A DNA stretch of 64,000 nucleotides from Nitrospira sp. (GCA_030692565.1 JAUYAO010000058.1:248001-312000); one strand, 5' to 3'; numbered from the stretch's first letter, positions 43,644 to 52,825 are shown. Translations and numbers: made by a program. The notes: a model not told the origin generated them from the letters alone.

Positions 43644-44510
43644 ATGCGCGTAGCAATTGTAGGGATTGGCTTACTCGGACGAGCCGTTGCAGAACGGCTG
43701 CACGACTCGGGACATGCCGTCACGGTCCATAACCGCACGGCTTCCAAGACGGATCCCCTCCGCGCGCAGGGCATCACGGTGGCCGCGACCGTTGATGACG
43801 CGGTGGCCTCCACGGACTGTACGTTGCTCTTCTTGACCGATGCGGCCGCCATTCACGCTGTGCTGTTCCCTCCCACCGGACCGGTAGATCTCCGAGGTCG
43901 AACCATTATTCAAATGGGGACCATCAGCCCGGATGAAAGCCGTGCATTCCAACGCGCGGTGGCCGATGGCGGAGGAGACTACTTCGAAGCGCCTGTCCTG
44001 GGCAGCCTCCCTGAGGCCAAGGCCGGCACCTTACTCGTTTTGGGCGGGGGCACAGCTGACCAGCTCCGTCGCTGGGAGCCGATATTCTCATCATTATTGA
44101 CGCCGGCCCCATCCCTTATCGGGCCCGTCGGACAGGCCGCCGCCCTCAAGCTGGCGCTGAATCATCTGATCGCCGCGGAGCTTTCCGCCTTCGCCCTGAG
44201 CCTGGGGCTTATCCAACGAGCCGGAATCTCCGTCGACCAGTTCATGGCCGTTCTCAAATCCAGCGCGCTGTTTGCGCCGGCCTTCGAGAAAAAGCTCCCC
44301 CGACTGCTGACACGCCGGTACGACAAGCCGAACTTTCCCACCAGCCATCTACTCAAAGACGTGAACCTGTTTGCCGATGAAGCGCGGCATCAGGGACTGA
44401 ACGTGGCCGGCCTAGCAGGTGTGCGCGCCCTCCTCGAGCAAGCCATCCAGGAGGGACACCGGGATGAGGACTATTCGGCGCTGTTTGAATCGATTAACCC
44501 GAGAAATTAA
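43644..44510 (+). CDS. 3-hydroxyisobutyrate dehydrogenase-family reductase
   Basis: 288 residues. N-terminal NAD(P) fold VAIVGIGLLGRAVAERLHDS and helical C-terminal domain with the family substrate and catalytic stretch DYFEAPVLGSLPEAKAGTLL and GQAAALKLALNHLIAAELSA (catalytic Lys). Probably a beta-hydroxyacid or succinic-semialdehyde-type reductase; the preferred cofactor is not clear. Its stop overlaps that of the convergent lipoprotein gene by 4 bases. Confidence 0.88.
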   Translation: MRVAIVGIGLLGRAVAERLHDSGHAVTVHNRTASKTDPLRAQGITVAATVDDAVASTDCTLLFLTDAAAIHAVLFPPTGPVDLRGRTIIQMGTISPDESRAFQRAVADGGGDYFEAPVLGSLPEAKAGTLLVLGGGTADQLRRWEPIFSSLLTPAPSLIGPVGQAAALKLALNHLIAAELSAFALSLGLIQRAGISVDQFMAVLKSSALFAPAFEKKLPRLLTRRYDKPNFPTSHLLKDVNLFADEARHQGLNVAGLAGVRALLEQAIQEGHRDEDYSALFESINPRN

Positions 44511-44977
44511 GGAGCGGGAGGCGTATCGCTGGCGGCTACACTGGACGTCTTTCGCGAGAGATGGAAGGTCCCCCCTTTTGCCGTCGGAGCTCGATCATCG
44601 CCGATGCGTGTATACCACCAGCGGCCATCACCCTCGGAAATATCCGGGCTCAATTCCACGACGAAGTGACCCTCTCGGTCATTCTCTTCCTGCAGCCAGG
44701 TGCCCTCCCAATGGAAACCACTGAAAGCGACGGTTCGAAGCTGCCCCTTCTTCCACCCGTAGGTCCCGTTGCCCGTCTCATCGAGCGTGAGCAGCACCAC
44801 CGCCAGCTCTTCGTAGTCCCACTCGCCGGCGAGGACGCGGCGATCGCCCGAATCATGCGCGGCCGATCCGGCAGGCGATGAGCTCGTAAGAAGGTGTGAG
44901 GCTTGCGGATGACTGCACGCGGCCAGCAGCAGCATTCCCACGATCAGCGCGGGACTCCGAGATAGCATCAGACGCAT
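44507..44977 (-). CDS. hypothetical lipoprotein
   Basis: 156 residues. Lipobox in ALIVGMLLLAACSH. The mature domain contains GEWDYEELAVVLLTLDETGN, FSGFHWEGTWLQEENDREGH and GRWWYTRIGDD, rich in Trp and acidic residues, perhaps a small beta-barrel or lipocalin-like fold (inference). No family recognised. GGGAGT precedes the ATG at 44977. Confidence 0.7.
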   Translation of the reverse strand: MRLMLSRSPALIVGMLLLAACSHPQASHLLTSSSPAGSAAHDSGDRRVLAGEWDYEELAVVLLTLDETGNGTYGWKKGQLRTVAFSGFHWEGTWLQEENDREGHFVVELSPDISEGDGRWWYTRIGDDRAPTAKGGTFHLSRKTSSVAASDTPPAP

Positions 44978-45065
44978 AAACAGACAGACTCCCCGATGTT
45001 TCACCCTATCTACCATGCAGCGGCGCGATGGACAAGCGCTTCAAGAAAATCGGAACCGACCGGCC

Positions 45066-46226
45066 TTACAGATGGAGCCTCGCCACCCGCCGACAAGCCT
45101 CGTCAAAATCAGACTCGGTTTTCGCATAGCTGAAACGCACAAACCGCGCGCCTTCCGGACCCGAGAAGAAGGCTTCTCCTGGAACGGCGGCTACGCCAGC
45201 CATCTCCAATAGCGCCATCGCGCGAGCCTTGCCAGTGCTCCCTGGAAGCCGGCTCGCGTCCGCCAGAACGTAGTAGGCGCCCTGGGGAACAGACGGCGTG
45301 AGCCCCGCCTGCAAGAGCGCCTCGCAAAAGCGGTCCCGCTTGCGTTGAAACTCCCGAGTCATCTCCCGGTAGAAGGAGTCCGGCAGCTCGCGAATGCCGG
45401 CCGCCACACCCATTTGCAATGGCGCAGGCGCACAGACATACAACAGATCATTCATCGCCCCGATGAGATGCGCCCAGCGCTCCGCCGCGACGCTGTAGCC
45501 GATGCGCCACCCGGTAATGCTGAATGTCTTGGAGTAGCCTCCGATTGTGATCGTCCGCTCGGCCATATCAGGCAAGGTCGCGAGACTCACGTGTTGTCGG
45601 CCATCATACAAAACGTACTCGTAGATTTCGTCGGTGAAGACGAACAAGTCGTGGCGCGTCGCGATCTCGGCAATCCCTTCCAGCTCCGCACGCGAAAACA
45701 CTTTACCCGATGGATTGCCGGGGCTATTCACCACAATCGCTCTGGTGCGGTTCGTAACGGCCCTTTCCACCTCGGCGAGCGAGAAAGTCCAATCAGGTGG
45801 TTGCATCCGCACCGGCACAGGAACGGTATCGACCGACTTCAGCGCCGTCGCATGGTACTGGTAGTAGGGTTCGAAGAGAATGACCTCATCGCCGGGGTTC
45901 AACAGGGCGGCGCACGCGCAATGAAACGAGCCCGTCGCCCCGGCACTCACCGTGATGTGGCGTTCAGGATCGGCCTGAATGCCATTGTAGCGAGCCAGCT
46001 TCGTGGCCAGCGCCTGCCGCAATTCAGCGAGACCGTCGAATCGCGTATAGGTATTGAATCCCTGGTCCATGGCGCGCTTGGCACCCTCCAAGACCGGCAG
46101 TGGGACGGGCGTGTCACAGACCCCTTGGGCCATGTTCACCCCCTTGGCGTTCACACAGGCCTGAGTCATGGCTCGGATTTCCGACGGTCCGAGCTGCGCC
46201 ATCCTGAGATTCCCCGTTCGCTTCAT
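45066..46226 (-). CDS. class I/II PLP-dependent aminotransferase
   Basis: 386 residues. Fold type I aminotransferase: VVNSPGNPSGKVFSRAELEG, the PLP lysine in ITIGGYSKTFSITGWRIGY, and C-terminal RFVRFSYAKTESDFDEACRR. Amino-acid substrate is not clear; aspartate or aromatic/alanine-type. GAGGAGGAG precedes the ATG at 46226; a longer in-frame start lacks support. Upstream 46227-46504 (278 bases) holds nothing recognisable. Confidence 0.92.
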   Translation of the reverse strand: MKRTGNLRMAQLGPSEIRAMTQACVNAKGVNMAQGVCDTPVPLPVLEGAKRAMDQGFNTYTRFDGLAELRQALATKLARYNGIQADPERHITVSAGATGSFHCACAALLNPGDEVILFEPYYQYHATALKSVDTVPVPVRMQPPDWTFSLAEVERAVTNRTRAIVVNSPGNPSGKVFSRAELEGIAEIATRHDLFVFTDEIYEYVLYDGRQHVSLATLPDMAERTITIGGYSKTFSITGWRIGYSVAAERWAHLIGAMNDLLYVCAPAPLQMGVAAGIRELPDSFYREMTREFQRKRDRFCEALLQAGLTPSVPQGAYYVLADASRLPGSTGKARAMALLEMAGVAAVPGEAFFSGPEGARFVRFSYAKTESDFDEACRRVARLHL

Positions 46227-46504
46227 CACTGCTCCTCCTCTCTCCCATTCCAATCCGATCTTTTTCGCAGAGACCTCGGCGAAGGTCAACTGCTTGTCGA
46301 GATCCCGCCACACCGCCACCCTTGATGGCACTCTAGTTACTTCTTAGTCGTTTGTACTTGCATTCGTGTGGGCCTCTGTTAGACATTCTCTGTGACGTCA
46401 GGATCTTTCCGGAGGCGTTGCCCCCCGTCCGAACTACACCATCTGGGGAAGGCGGAAAGACAGAACACGCGGTACAGTCAAGGCGGAGGAATTTCTGAGA
46501 GGAC

Positions 46505-46873
46505 ATGAGGGTTATGGAATTACGACCACAACCGCCTGCGAACCCGGACCCGGCAAGCGATCACCACAAGGATCGACGAGGAAGGCGGATGCCGCTCTCC
46601 TGCCGTCTGTTCTTCTTCGGCGAAGACGACTTCGAGGGTGAGGCCACGCTACTGGACATTTCCGCGAGCGGCTGTCGCGCGAGTTCGTCGATTCCACTCG
46701 AGATCGGAATGATTCTGCGACTGTCTCTTTTCCTGCCCGATCATCAATGGCCGCTACGCATCAATCAGGCGCTCATTCGCTGGATCGACCACAAGGAGAT
46801 CGGACTGGAGTTCATCGACATTACCATGGCCCAGCGGGAGCGGCTGCGGACGTTGGTGATGAAAGCACGATAA
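46505..46873 (+). CDS. PilZ-domain protein
   Basis: 122 residues. PilZ core: KDRRGRRMPLSCRLFFFGED supplies the RxxxR loop and LLDISASGCRASSS the D/NxSxxG motif; ending GLEFIDITMAQRERLR. Binds cyclic di-GMP and usually signals to motility or exopolysaccharide machinery. Start at 46505 or 46514. The next PilZ protein in the window lies at 60663. Confidence 0.88.
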   Translation: MRVMELRPQPPANPDPASDHHKDRRGRRMPLSCRLFFFGEDDFEGEATLLDISASGCRASSSIPLEIGMILRLSLFLPDHQWPLRINQALIRWIDHKEIGLEFIDITMAQRERLRTLVMKAR

Positions 46874-46979
46874 CGCCCCGTTGACATCACTCTGGGAGGG
46901 CTCCGACCTCACCGGTACCTCTTACGTTTGATCGCTCGGAGCAGCGGAAATTCTTCCCCCCGGATTTCCGAACGGTCTC

Positions 46980-47597
46980 CTACGATGGAGAGGGCAGCGA
47001 TATTGAAGGGGGCTTGGCTGAATGATCCGGCGGAGTCGCTTGGGGACTTCTGGATCGATACCTTTCGTAGTACTTGAGCACTTTGCGCACATAGTGCTGG
47101 GTTTCGCGAATACGTGGAATCCGGCCTCCCTTCACCCGATGTACCCCGGCATTGTAGGCGGCCAGCGTCAGCGAAAGATCCCCGTCGTAGAGATTCAGCA
47201 GATGCCGCAGCTGTTTCGCGCCACCACCGATGTTCTGAATGGGATCGTGGAGGTCTCCCACCCGTAAGGTGGCAGCGGTCTCGGGAGTCAATTGCATGAG
47301 CCCGACCGCTCCCTTCCGAGAGACCGCGTCCGGACGAAAATCAGACTCCGTCTTAATGACCGCACGCAAGAGCGCCGGATCGAGTCGGTACCGTTTAGCG
47401 TAGAACGCGATCGCCCGACGGATTTCCTGTGTGTCATATCGCGGGCGCCCGTCGAAATCCGACTTCGTGGGAACAGGAATCGCCCCGACCATCGCCATGG
47501 CCAATACAAGAATCCCCGCGTTGCGCAGAAACGCAACGGAGGGGCGAAACCGCTGTATGGAGATTGGAGTAGTCACGCAGTAACCTGGCCGACCCAT
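46980..47597 (-). CDS. lytic transglycosylase, SLT domain
   Basis: 205 residues. N-terminal hydrophobic signal anchor (AGILVLAMAMVGAIPVPTKS) then the SLT domain: catalytic Glu in LLRAVIKTESDFRPDAVSRK, GAVGLMQLTPETA, and NIGGGAKQLRHLL with SLTLAAYNAG. Cleaves peptidoglycan in the periplasm. Pro/Ser-rich tail. A GTG a few codons in is an alternative start. Possibly recombined with cell-envelope growth or secretion systems. Confidence 0.9.
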   Translation of the reverse strand: MGRPGYCVTTPISIQRFRPSVAFLRNAGILVLAMAMVGAIPVPTKSDFDGRPRYDTQEIRRAIAFYAKRYRLDPALLRAVIKTESDFRPDAVSRKGAVGLMQLTPETAATLRVGDLHDPIQNIGGGAKQLRHLLNLYDGDLSLTLAAYNAGVHRVKGGRIPRIRETQHYVRKVLKYYERYRSRSPQATPPDHSAKPPSISLPSPS

Positions 47598-47754
47598 TCA
47601 GCAGGGGTGGACCCGGGTTACCGAAGTATCTCCTCAAGAGCCGTGCCGTCCAGATCGATTCACAACTTACTGAAGACATTCAGGCTTTATCTTAATGGAT
47701 CCTGCGACGAGGATGCGCAGATCGAACAATCGTGACCATTTCTCGGCAAGAGAA

Positions 47755-48195
47755 CTACGGCAGGACTCTTGCCCCGTCACTTTTGGCCATGCCCCAATAG
47801 ACAAAGGCCTGGACGGTCGCCACCAGCACCACGAGCATCAACAGTATGAGAAGCGCCACGGCGATCCCGCCCATCACAGGAGCGTGATAGGCATGAAAAA
47901 TCACGGCTACAGGCTGGTCCGTGAAAGGACTGAAATGCGAGAGCCAGCCAAAAGCCAATCCACCCAACCCGATACCGGCCCAGAATCTCGGGCCCACTGT
48001 TCCTCGCCGGTAACCGATCAATCCCAGCCCTAACACGAGATAGATCGAGGCGATCACGACGATGAAGCCGATCGACTGGTCATCGATTGGCCAGTGGAAA
48101 TCGCCGCGCAGGACATGATCGACGGCATGGAGTCCGTTCAACACCGCAATCCCCTTGATCAGTCGTTCGAGCGTATCGGGCTGACGTACAGGCAT
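47755..48195 (-). CDS. four-helix membrane protein
   Basis: 146 residues with about four hydrophobic segments (IGFIVVIASIYLVLGLGLIG, WAGIGLGGLAFGWLSHFSP, PVMGGIAVALLILLMLVVLV and an N-terminal half helix). His-rich positions HAVDHVLRGDFHWP and VIFHAYHAPVMGG could bind a metal or quinone. No family recognised. Lies 3 bases after MsrA (stop at 48199) on the same strand. Confidence 0.65.
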   Translation of the reverse strand: MPVRQPDTLERLIKGIAVLNGLHAVDHVLRGDFHWPIDDQSIGFIVVIASIYLVLGLGLIGYRRGTVGPRFWAGIGLGGLAFGWLSHFSPFTDQPVAVIFHAYHAPVMGGIAVALLILLMLVVLVATVQAFVYWGMAKSDGARVLP

Positions 48196-48198
48196 CGC

Positions 48199-48822
48199 CT
48201 AGGGCTTCCCCCAAACCTCTTCCAGCCGTTGGGTCCGGCCGCAATTGAATTTATAGAACTTATAGCGCACGGGATTCTTTTTATAGAAATCCTGGTGATA
48301 CTCTTCGGCCGGGTAAAACGCCGTGGCCGCTACAATCTGCGTCACGATCGGGCTATGAAATCTTTTCGACTCTTCAAGTCGCTTTCTCGAGGCCTCTGCC
48401 AATTTCTGCTCTTCGGGAGTCGAAGGAAATATCGCGGCCCGATACTGATTGCCATGGTCACAGAATTGGGCGTTCGGGGTCAACGGATCCACATTGCGCC
48501 AGAACGCATCCAAGAGCTTCTCGTAACTCACTTTGGCGGGATCGTAGGTCACCTCAACCGATTCCGCGTGCCCGGTCCCGCCGGCTGACACCTGCTCATA
48601 GGTCGGATTGGCCAGGGTTCCGTCCATGTAGCCGGACACCGTCGAGAGGACACCGTCGACTTTCTCAAAGGCTTCCTCCATGCACCAGAAGCACCCGCCG
48701 GCAAAATAGGCCTTGGCTGGAGCGGTCGCGGCCGAGCGCTCCGGTTGGATCAGACTAAGGCCCAACCCCATCACCAGGACCATCCCTGCCAATGCTGCTT
48801 GTCCGAAATTCCGTCTTGTCAT
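48199..48822 (-). CDS. msrA: exported peptide methionine sulfoxide reductase A
   Basis: 207 residues. MsrA core with catalytic Cys in FAGGCFWCMEEAF, plus GYMDGTLANPTYEQVSAGGT and AEEYHQDFYKKNP. The N-terminus (MTRRNFGQAALAGMVLVMGL) looks like a Tat or Sec signal: two arginines, then a hydrophobic stretch and an Ala-rich cleavage region. Repairs oxidised methionine in periplasmic proteins, consistent with the oxidative-stress genes elsewhere here. Cys in FNCGRTQ may resolve the disulfide. Confidence 0.93.
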   Translation of the reverse strand: MTRRNFGQAALAGMVLVMGLGLSLIQPERSAATAPAKAYFAGGCFWCMEEAFEKVDGVLSTVSGYMDGTLANPTYEQVSAGGTGHAESVEVTYDPAKVSYEKLLDAFWRNVDPLTPNAQFCDHGNQYRAAIFPSTPEEQKLAEASRKRLEESKRFHSPIVTQIVAATAFYPAEEYHQDFYKKNPVRYKFYKFNCGRTQRLEEVWGKP

Positions 48823-48921
48823 TGCGAAGACCCTCCTCTGTGGTCAGTCGAGGCTGACGCGAAACTCTTACAGTCTACTACGGCGCTCGGTTTCCGATGG
48901 ATTTTCGGGTATGATGTCCAC

Positions 48922-49392
48922 ATGCATTTCTCGAAGCTTCTGCTCTTCGTTGCGACCCTCACTGCGCTGTCCGGTTGCGCCTCCTGGTTCGCGAAGGGGG
49001 AAATACCGGACGTGCTGGTCAGCAATATCACCCCTCTGGATAGCACGCCATTCGAGCAGCGGCTCAAAATCGATCTGCGCGTCCGGAATCCGAACGACTA
49101 CGAGCTCCAGGTGACCGGCATGGACATCCGATTGGATTTGAATGGAAAGCGGTTGGCCCGCGGTCTCGGGAACCAGGCGTTCACCGTCCCGCGTTTGAGC
49201 GATAGCGTCGTGTCGATTGAAACGACGACATCTACCCTCGATGTCGTGCGACAGGTTCTCGGGTTACGAAAAGTTCAGGCCCTGAGTTACGAGATCAGCG
49301 GCGTGCTGCATCTCAAAGAGGGCCGGCTCCCCTTCGAGAATAGCGGGGTGCTGGTAGAAAAAGGCGAGCTCTCCGGCGTTCTCGCTCCCTAA
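48922..49392 (+). CDS. LEA14/WHy-type lipoprotein
   Basis: 156 residues. Lipobox FVATLTALSGCASW. Mature LEA-2 (WHy) domain: TPFEQRLKIDLRVRNPNDYE, LQVTGMDIRLDLNGKRLARG and a GLRKVQALSYEISGVLHLKE end, with the NPNxY motif. Desiccation or stress-associated fold, here outside the cell membrane. GGGT precedes the ATG at 48922 only weakly. Divergent from msrA. Confidence 0.82.
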   Translation: MHFSKLLLFVATLTALSGCASWFAKGEIPDVLVSNITPLDSTPFEQRLKIDLRVRNPNDYELQVTGMDIRLDLNGKRLARGLGNQAFTVPRLSDSVVSIETTTSTLDVVRQVLGLRKVQALSYEISGVLHLKEGRLPFENSGVLVEKGELSGVLAP

Positions 49393-49399
49393 CGGACCC

Positions 49400-49942
49400 T
49401 CACAATGCCAGATCGCCGTATTCCGTCGGCTCTTCCGAATGAGACCGGCGCTTCCTGCCGCCCATTTGCTTCATAATGAGCTCGATCGCCTCTTCCGGAG
49501 AGCCGGCTGCAGAGACGAGGCGTTTGCCTAGCTTGCGGAAGAACGCCACATCGGCCGGAGCGGCATCTACAAGAATCACAGGCTTCCCGGCTTTCACCGC
49601 CAACGCGACTTCAGACACCGTGCCGGACCCACTTAGACCGCACGCCACCACCACATCACTCGTGAGCACATTGATGTTGTTACGGCCGCTGCCCATTTCC
49701 GTAATGATCGGCACATCGACATGACACGACACCCGGTCCTTCGCCGTGGGCAAAATTCCCACCGTCAGGCTCCCGCCGACTCGCTTCGCTCCCTCACAGG
49801 CGGCATCCATGACACCCAGGTCGCGTCCGCCGGTAAGCACCACCCAGCCGCGCCTGGCGATAAATTCGCCGAGTACCCGCGCGTTATCCAGATCTTTCTT
49901 CTTCGCCTTGGCCGGCCCCATTACACCCACTATGAATCGCAT
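49400..49942 (-). CDS. LOG-type (TIGR00725-like) Rossmann protein
   Basis: 180 residues. Nucleotide-binding fold: RFIVGVMGPAKAKKKDLDNA, GWVVLTGGRDLGVMDAACEG, EMGSGRNNINVLTSDVVVAC and the GSGTVSEVALAVKAGKPVIL, a variant of the LOG/lysine-decarboxylase family PGGxGT loop. May act on nucleotide-like substrates; biological role unknown. GGAGGAG precedes the ATG at 49942. Its start lies in a tandemly duplicated stretch shared with the next gene's 3' end. Confidence 0.8.
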   Translation of the reverse strand: MRFIVGVMGPAKAKKKDLDNARVLGEFIARRGWVVLTGGRDLGVMDAACEGAKRVGGSLTVGILPTAKDRVSCHVDVPIITEMGSGRNNINVLTSDVVVACGLSGSGTVSEVALAVKAGKPVILVDAAPADVAFFRKLGKRLVSAAGSPEEAIELIMKQMGGRKRRSHSEEPTEYGDLAL

Positions 49943-50166
49943 CGCTCCTCCGCTCCAGACTGCCCCGATTAAACTCGTGATGCTGTCAGTGTGACATCGG
50001 CAGAGATTCAATAGGCCCAGGCCGCCTTGACCTGCCCGTCGATCGTACGCCCACAATGAATCGACTCGCTCTTCCACTCCGGACTACTTGATTAAAATCG
50101 TGATGCCGTCAGTGTGACATCAGCATAGGTCCAGGCCGACTTGAACTGTCCGTCGGCCTTGTCCGC
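49924..50166. repeat. 123-bp diverged tandem duplication
   Basis: Copies at about 49924-50043 and 50047-50166 align with an offset of 123-124 bases. They share ATGAATCG..., GATTAAA.TCGTGATG, CAGTGTGACATC and CCAGGCCG.CTTGA. Copy 2 is the 3' end of the TPR gene (C-terminus ADVTLTASRF). Copy 1 encodes a decayed version (DGQVKAAWAY, stop, then ADVTLTASRV-stop) in front of the LOG-type gene's start codon, whose own coding start lies in copy 1. Likely an old tandem duplication across the gene junction. Confidence 0.7.
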
Positions 50167-51717
50167 GTCGCCCCCTTTATGCTGGGCGCGGAGGCTCTGG
50201 GTCAATCCCCAGAGACTCCACCCGTTCTGCGGGTGACGCCGAAGATCCTCCCGGTAGACCTGTTCGGCTTCGGCCGGCCGGCCGGCCGTCAGCAACGTCG
50301 CCCCCAGATAGTGGCGTACGGGAATCGGCCAATAGGGAGGCTCCGTGTAGGCCAGAGATTCTTCCAGTGCCACCCCTTCACGCAGAATCCTGATGGCCTC
50401 GTCATACTTCTGGCGGCGTGCGGCAATGTCTCCCGCCAGCAGCCGCTCTGCAATTTGTAACATGGTCCGCGCGGTCTTGTCCTCGGGACTCCGGTCGCGG
50501 CGGAACTGCTTCGCCAGGCCAGCCAGCACAAAATGCTCGCCTTCGGCCCCCGGAACTCTGCCTACTGCCGCCGAGGCAAGTCCCCGCCCCAGCCGCCACA
50601 TACCTTCTTGCACCCGTAATCCCTTCGGTGGGACCGGCTCGTGCAGCAGGTCCTCCCACCGGCCGAACCGGATCAGCGAAAATACCGGCGCCGGAAGATA
50701 GAACTCTTTCCACCTTTCCTTCCGTGCTTCCGCTTCGGTAATGGTCCCCGTCAATTCTCGGGCGGTCTTCAGCGCCTCCGCCTGTCGCCCTTCCATCATC
50801 AGTGAGGCCCAGAGAAAATGCAGATTGTGCGTGAAGTAGCCATCCGCATAGTCTCCGCTCAGCGCCCGTCCTGCCAGGTAGTCTTTGTCGACATGGACCG
50901 CGTGGGCGTTTCCTTCTGCCGCCTCATGATACTTGCCGAGGCGAAGATAGATATGCGCCGGCATATGCACCAGGTGTCCAGCCCCCGGCATGAGGCCGGC
51001 CAACCGTTCAGCACAGGCCAGAGCCCGCTCCGGCTTCGGCGACGCTTCGACGACATGGATGTAGTAATGGCAGGCGCCGGGGTGATCGGGATATCTGGCG
51101 AGGACCGCTTCCAGCATCGATACCATCTCGTCGGTCCCAGGATGCGGACGTCCGTCAGACATCCAGAAATCCCACGGCCGCAGATCCATCAACGCCTCGG
51201 CAAAGAGGACTCCGGCATCCGGATCATCCGGCGACTGCTGCCGGACAGTCCGCATCGCCGAGGCATAGGCCTTATCGAGCGCGACACGGGAGCCGCCTTT
51301 GGCGCTGTATCGTTTACCAAGCGCCTCAATGTATCGTTGCTCGGCGGAACTGACGCGGCCGGCCTGCGTCCGGGCTTTCTGCAGCGCCTCCCATGCCCGC
51401 CGTTCATCGGCCTTGGCCATCGGCGCATTGATATTCGGTCCCAAGGCCAGCGCAATCCCCCAATAGGCCATCGCGGCAGTCGGGTCGAGCCGAGCCGCCT
51501 CCTCGAACGAACGAATCGCCTCTTCATGATTGAACGCGTAGACCAGGCGCAAGCCCTGATCGAAATAGTGCTGCGCCTGGTCGGACGTGGTGGTGATCGG
51601 ATGGCGAAGCGTTCCGAGATCGGTAAACAGCGTGACGGATTCCGCCGCCTCAGCGGCGCCTCCCCACGACAGCAGGAGTGCGAGGCCCACAAAGGCAGCG
51701 CGACTCAGCCGGCTCAC
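50092..51717 (-). CDS. exported TPR-repeat protein
   Basis: About 541 residues from a GTG at 51717 that gives a compact signal peptide (SRAAFVGLALLLSWGGAAEA); an ATG at 51816 is the longer choice and overlaps the upstream lipoprotein gene. TPR units follow (FDQGLRLVYAFNHEEAIRSF, AARLDPTAAMAYWGIALALG), then the family hallmark CHYYIHVVEASPKPERALAC and GHLVHMPAHIYLRLGKYHEA, with conserved histidines in HYYIH and HMPAHIY. C-terminal TPRs end ADVTLTASRF. Role unknown; the histidine motif hints at a metal or enzymatic site. Confidence 0.85.
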   Translation of the reverse strand: MSRLSRAAFVGLALLLSWGGAAEAAESVTLFTDLGTLRHPITTTSDQAQHYFDQGLRLVYAFNHEEAIRSFEEAARLDPTAAMAYWGIALALGPNINAPMAKADERRAWEALQKARTQAGRVSSAEQRYIEALGKRYSAKGGSRVALDKAYASAMRTVRQQSPDDPDAGVLFAEALMDLRPWDFWMSDGRPHPGTDEMVSMLEAVLARYPDHPGACHYYIHVVEASPKPERALACAERLAGLMPGAGHLVHMPAHIYLRLGKYHEAAEGNAHAVHVDKDYLAGRALSGDYADGYFTHNLHFLWASLMMEGRQAEALKTARELTGTITEAEARKERWKEFYLPAPVFSLIRFGRWEDLLHEPVPPKGLRVQEGMWRLGRGLASAAVGRVPGAEGEHFVLAGLAKQFRRDRSPEDKTARTMLQIAERLLAGDIAARRQKYDEAIRILREGVALEESLAYTEPPYWPIPVRHYLGATLLTAGRPAEAEQVYREDLRRHPQNGWSLWGLTQSLRAQHKGGDADKADGQFKSAWTYADVTLTASRF

Positions 51718-51763
51718 CGAACGGCGAGAACGAGTGACAGCGCCGGCGACACGCTGTTGAGGG

Positions 51764-52123
51764 TTAGTCTGTGCGGTGGTCAATGTTGCGAATAAGGACT
51801 GCACGTCCGCTGTCATCCAAAAACGCTTCGACTCTGTCGCCGACATGAGCAGGCCGGTCGATGCGGGTGTTTTCATCCAACGCCACACGGCGCTCCGAAC
51901 CATCCAGAAGGCGAAGGACATACGCACCGCCTTCCAGCAACAGTACAGACCCCTGCACGGATTGCGTATCCGCCGGCCGCGCGAGCCGTATCTGCCCCTC
52001 GGGCTGAACGCCCAACGTTCCCCGGACAATACCGATCCCGAGGGACTCCTCGTGAGTCCCCGCGGTTGACGCACAACCGGTCAGCACACAGAAGAGTCCG
52101 CCCAGCATCACCGCTCTACGCAC
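51764..52123 (-). CDS. small hypothetical lipoprotein
   Basis: 119 residues. Lipobox MLGGLFCVLTGCAST; the mature protein is a small beta-rich domain (GSVLLLEGGAYVLRLLDGSE, RVEAFLDDSGRAVLIRNID), OB-like in character but unassigned. No family recognised. The stop lies 46 bases before the GTG chosen for the TPR gene, so probably one transcript. Confidence 0.7.
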   Translation of the reverse strand: MRRAVMLGGLFCVLTGCASTAGTHEESLGIGIVRGTLGVQPEGQIRLARPADTQSVQGSVLLLEGGAYVLRLLDGSERRVALDENTRIDRPAHVGDRVEAFLDDSGRAVLIRNIDHRTD

Positions 52124-52144
52124 AGAACCACCTCATAAATCATG

Positions 52145-52825
52145 TTACAAATTGAGTGACGGCTCGCGTGATACTTTCCGTGAAGCGGACAGCTCTTTCC
52201 CGCCGGACTTCGCCCGCATCACCCGGGATTTCTTCGCAGACGGAGCAGCTTGGGCCGCAGCCATGGCCATCGGCAACTGCTGCGCTTCCAACTCTTGCCC
52301 TAAATAGACCAAGACCTGCTGCTGCGACCCCACCATCGCCTTCAATTCTTGTAACTGAACCGATAGGCGGGCCACCTCTTGCTGATGAGCCAACAACTCC
52401 AGGCGCAATGCGACCACTTCATCACGCGGTGCTGATGTCACGGCTGGGACGGGCATGGACTCCGGCAGCCTCTCCGCTGATTCAATATGCGGGACCGTCG
52501 CATCCAGAAGGGCATTCCATCTGGCCAAGCGATCGTCGGACAGATATACCGTCCCCGTAGCAGGCTGAGGCTTCGCGCCTTCTGGTCCACCGGACTGGTC
52601 CAGTGAAACAGGCCCGGCCGGCTGGCGCTTCATAGGTGCGCCCGTCGATCGACCCAACCGGTGGAACTGCGCCACCATGTCGGCAATTCCGCGCGCACAG
52701 GTTGCTCCGGACTCCATCACCAGTTGGATGAAGGACCGCTGCTTCGGTCGCGCGGCGGACATCTGCGCAGGAGAAGGAATGCGTGCGATCAGGTTAATGG
52801 GTTGGTCGCTAAATCGACGGGACAT
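52145..52825 (-). CDS. hypothetical protein with coiled coil
   Basis: 226 residues. No signal peptide. The first half is Pro/Ala/Ser-rich and probably disordered; a coiled coil (VALRLELLAHQQEVARLSVQ, LQELKAMVGSQQQVLVYLGQ) follows, then a basic Lys/Arg/Ser tail. Similar low-complexity proteins bind DNA or polyphosphate granules, but nothing in sequence shows that here. GAGGAGG precedes the ATG at 52825. The 221 bases upstream hold no gene. Confidence 0.6.
   Translation of the reverse strand: MSRRFSDQPINLIARIPSPAQMSAARPKQRSFIQLVMESGATCARGIADMVAQFHRLGRSTGAPMKRQPAGPVSLDQSGGPEGAKPQPATGTVYLSDDRLARWNALLDATVPHIESAERLPESMPVPAVTSAPRDEVVALRLELLAHQQEVARLSVQLQELKAMVGSQQQVLVYLGQELEAQQLPMAMAAAQAAPSAKKSRVMRAKSGGKELSASRKVSREPSLNL

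Noticed and set aside
45345-46325. 326-codon plus-strand frame over the aminotransferase
   Set aside because: Antisense shadow of a well-supported aminotransferase gene.
50818-51795. 325-codon plus-strand frame over the TPR gene
   Set aside because: Antisense shadow of the TPR protein gene.
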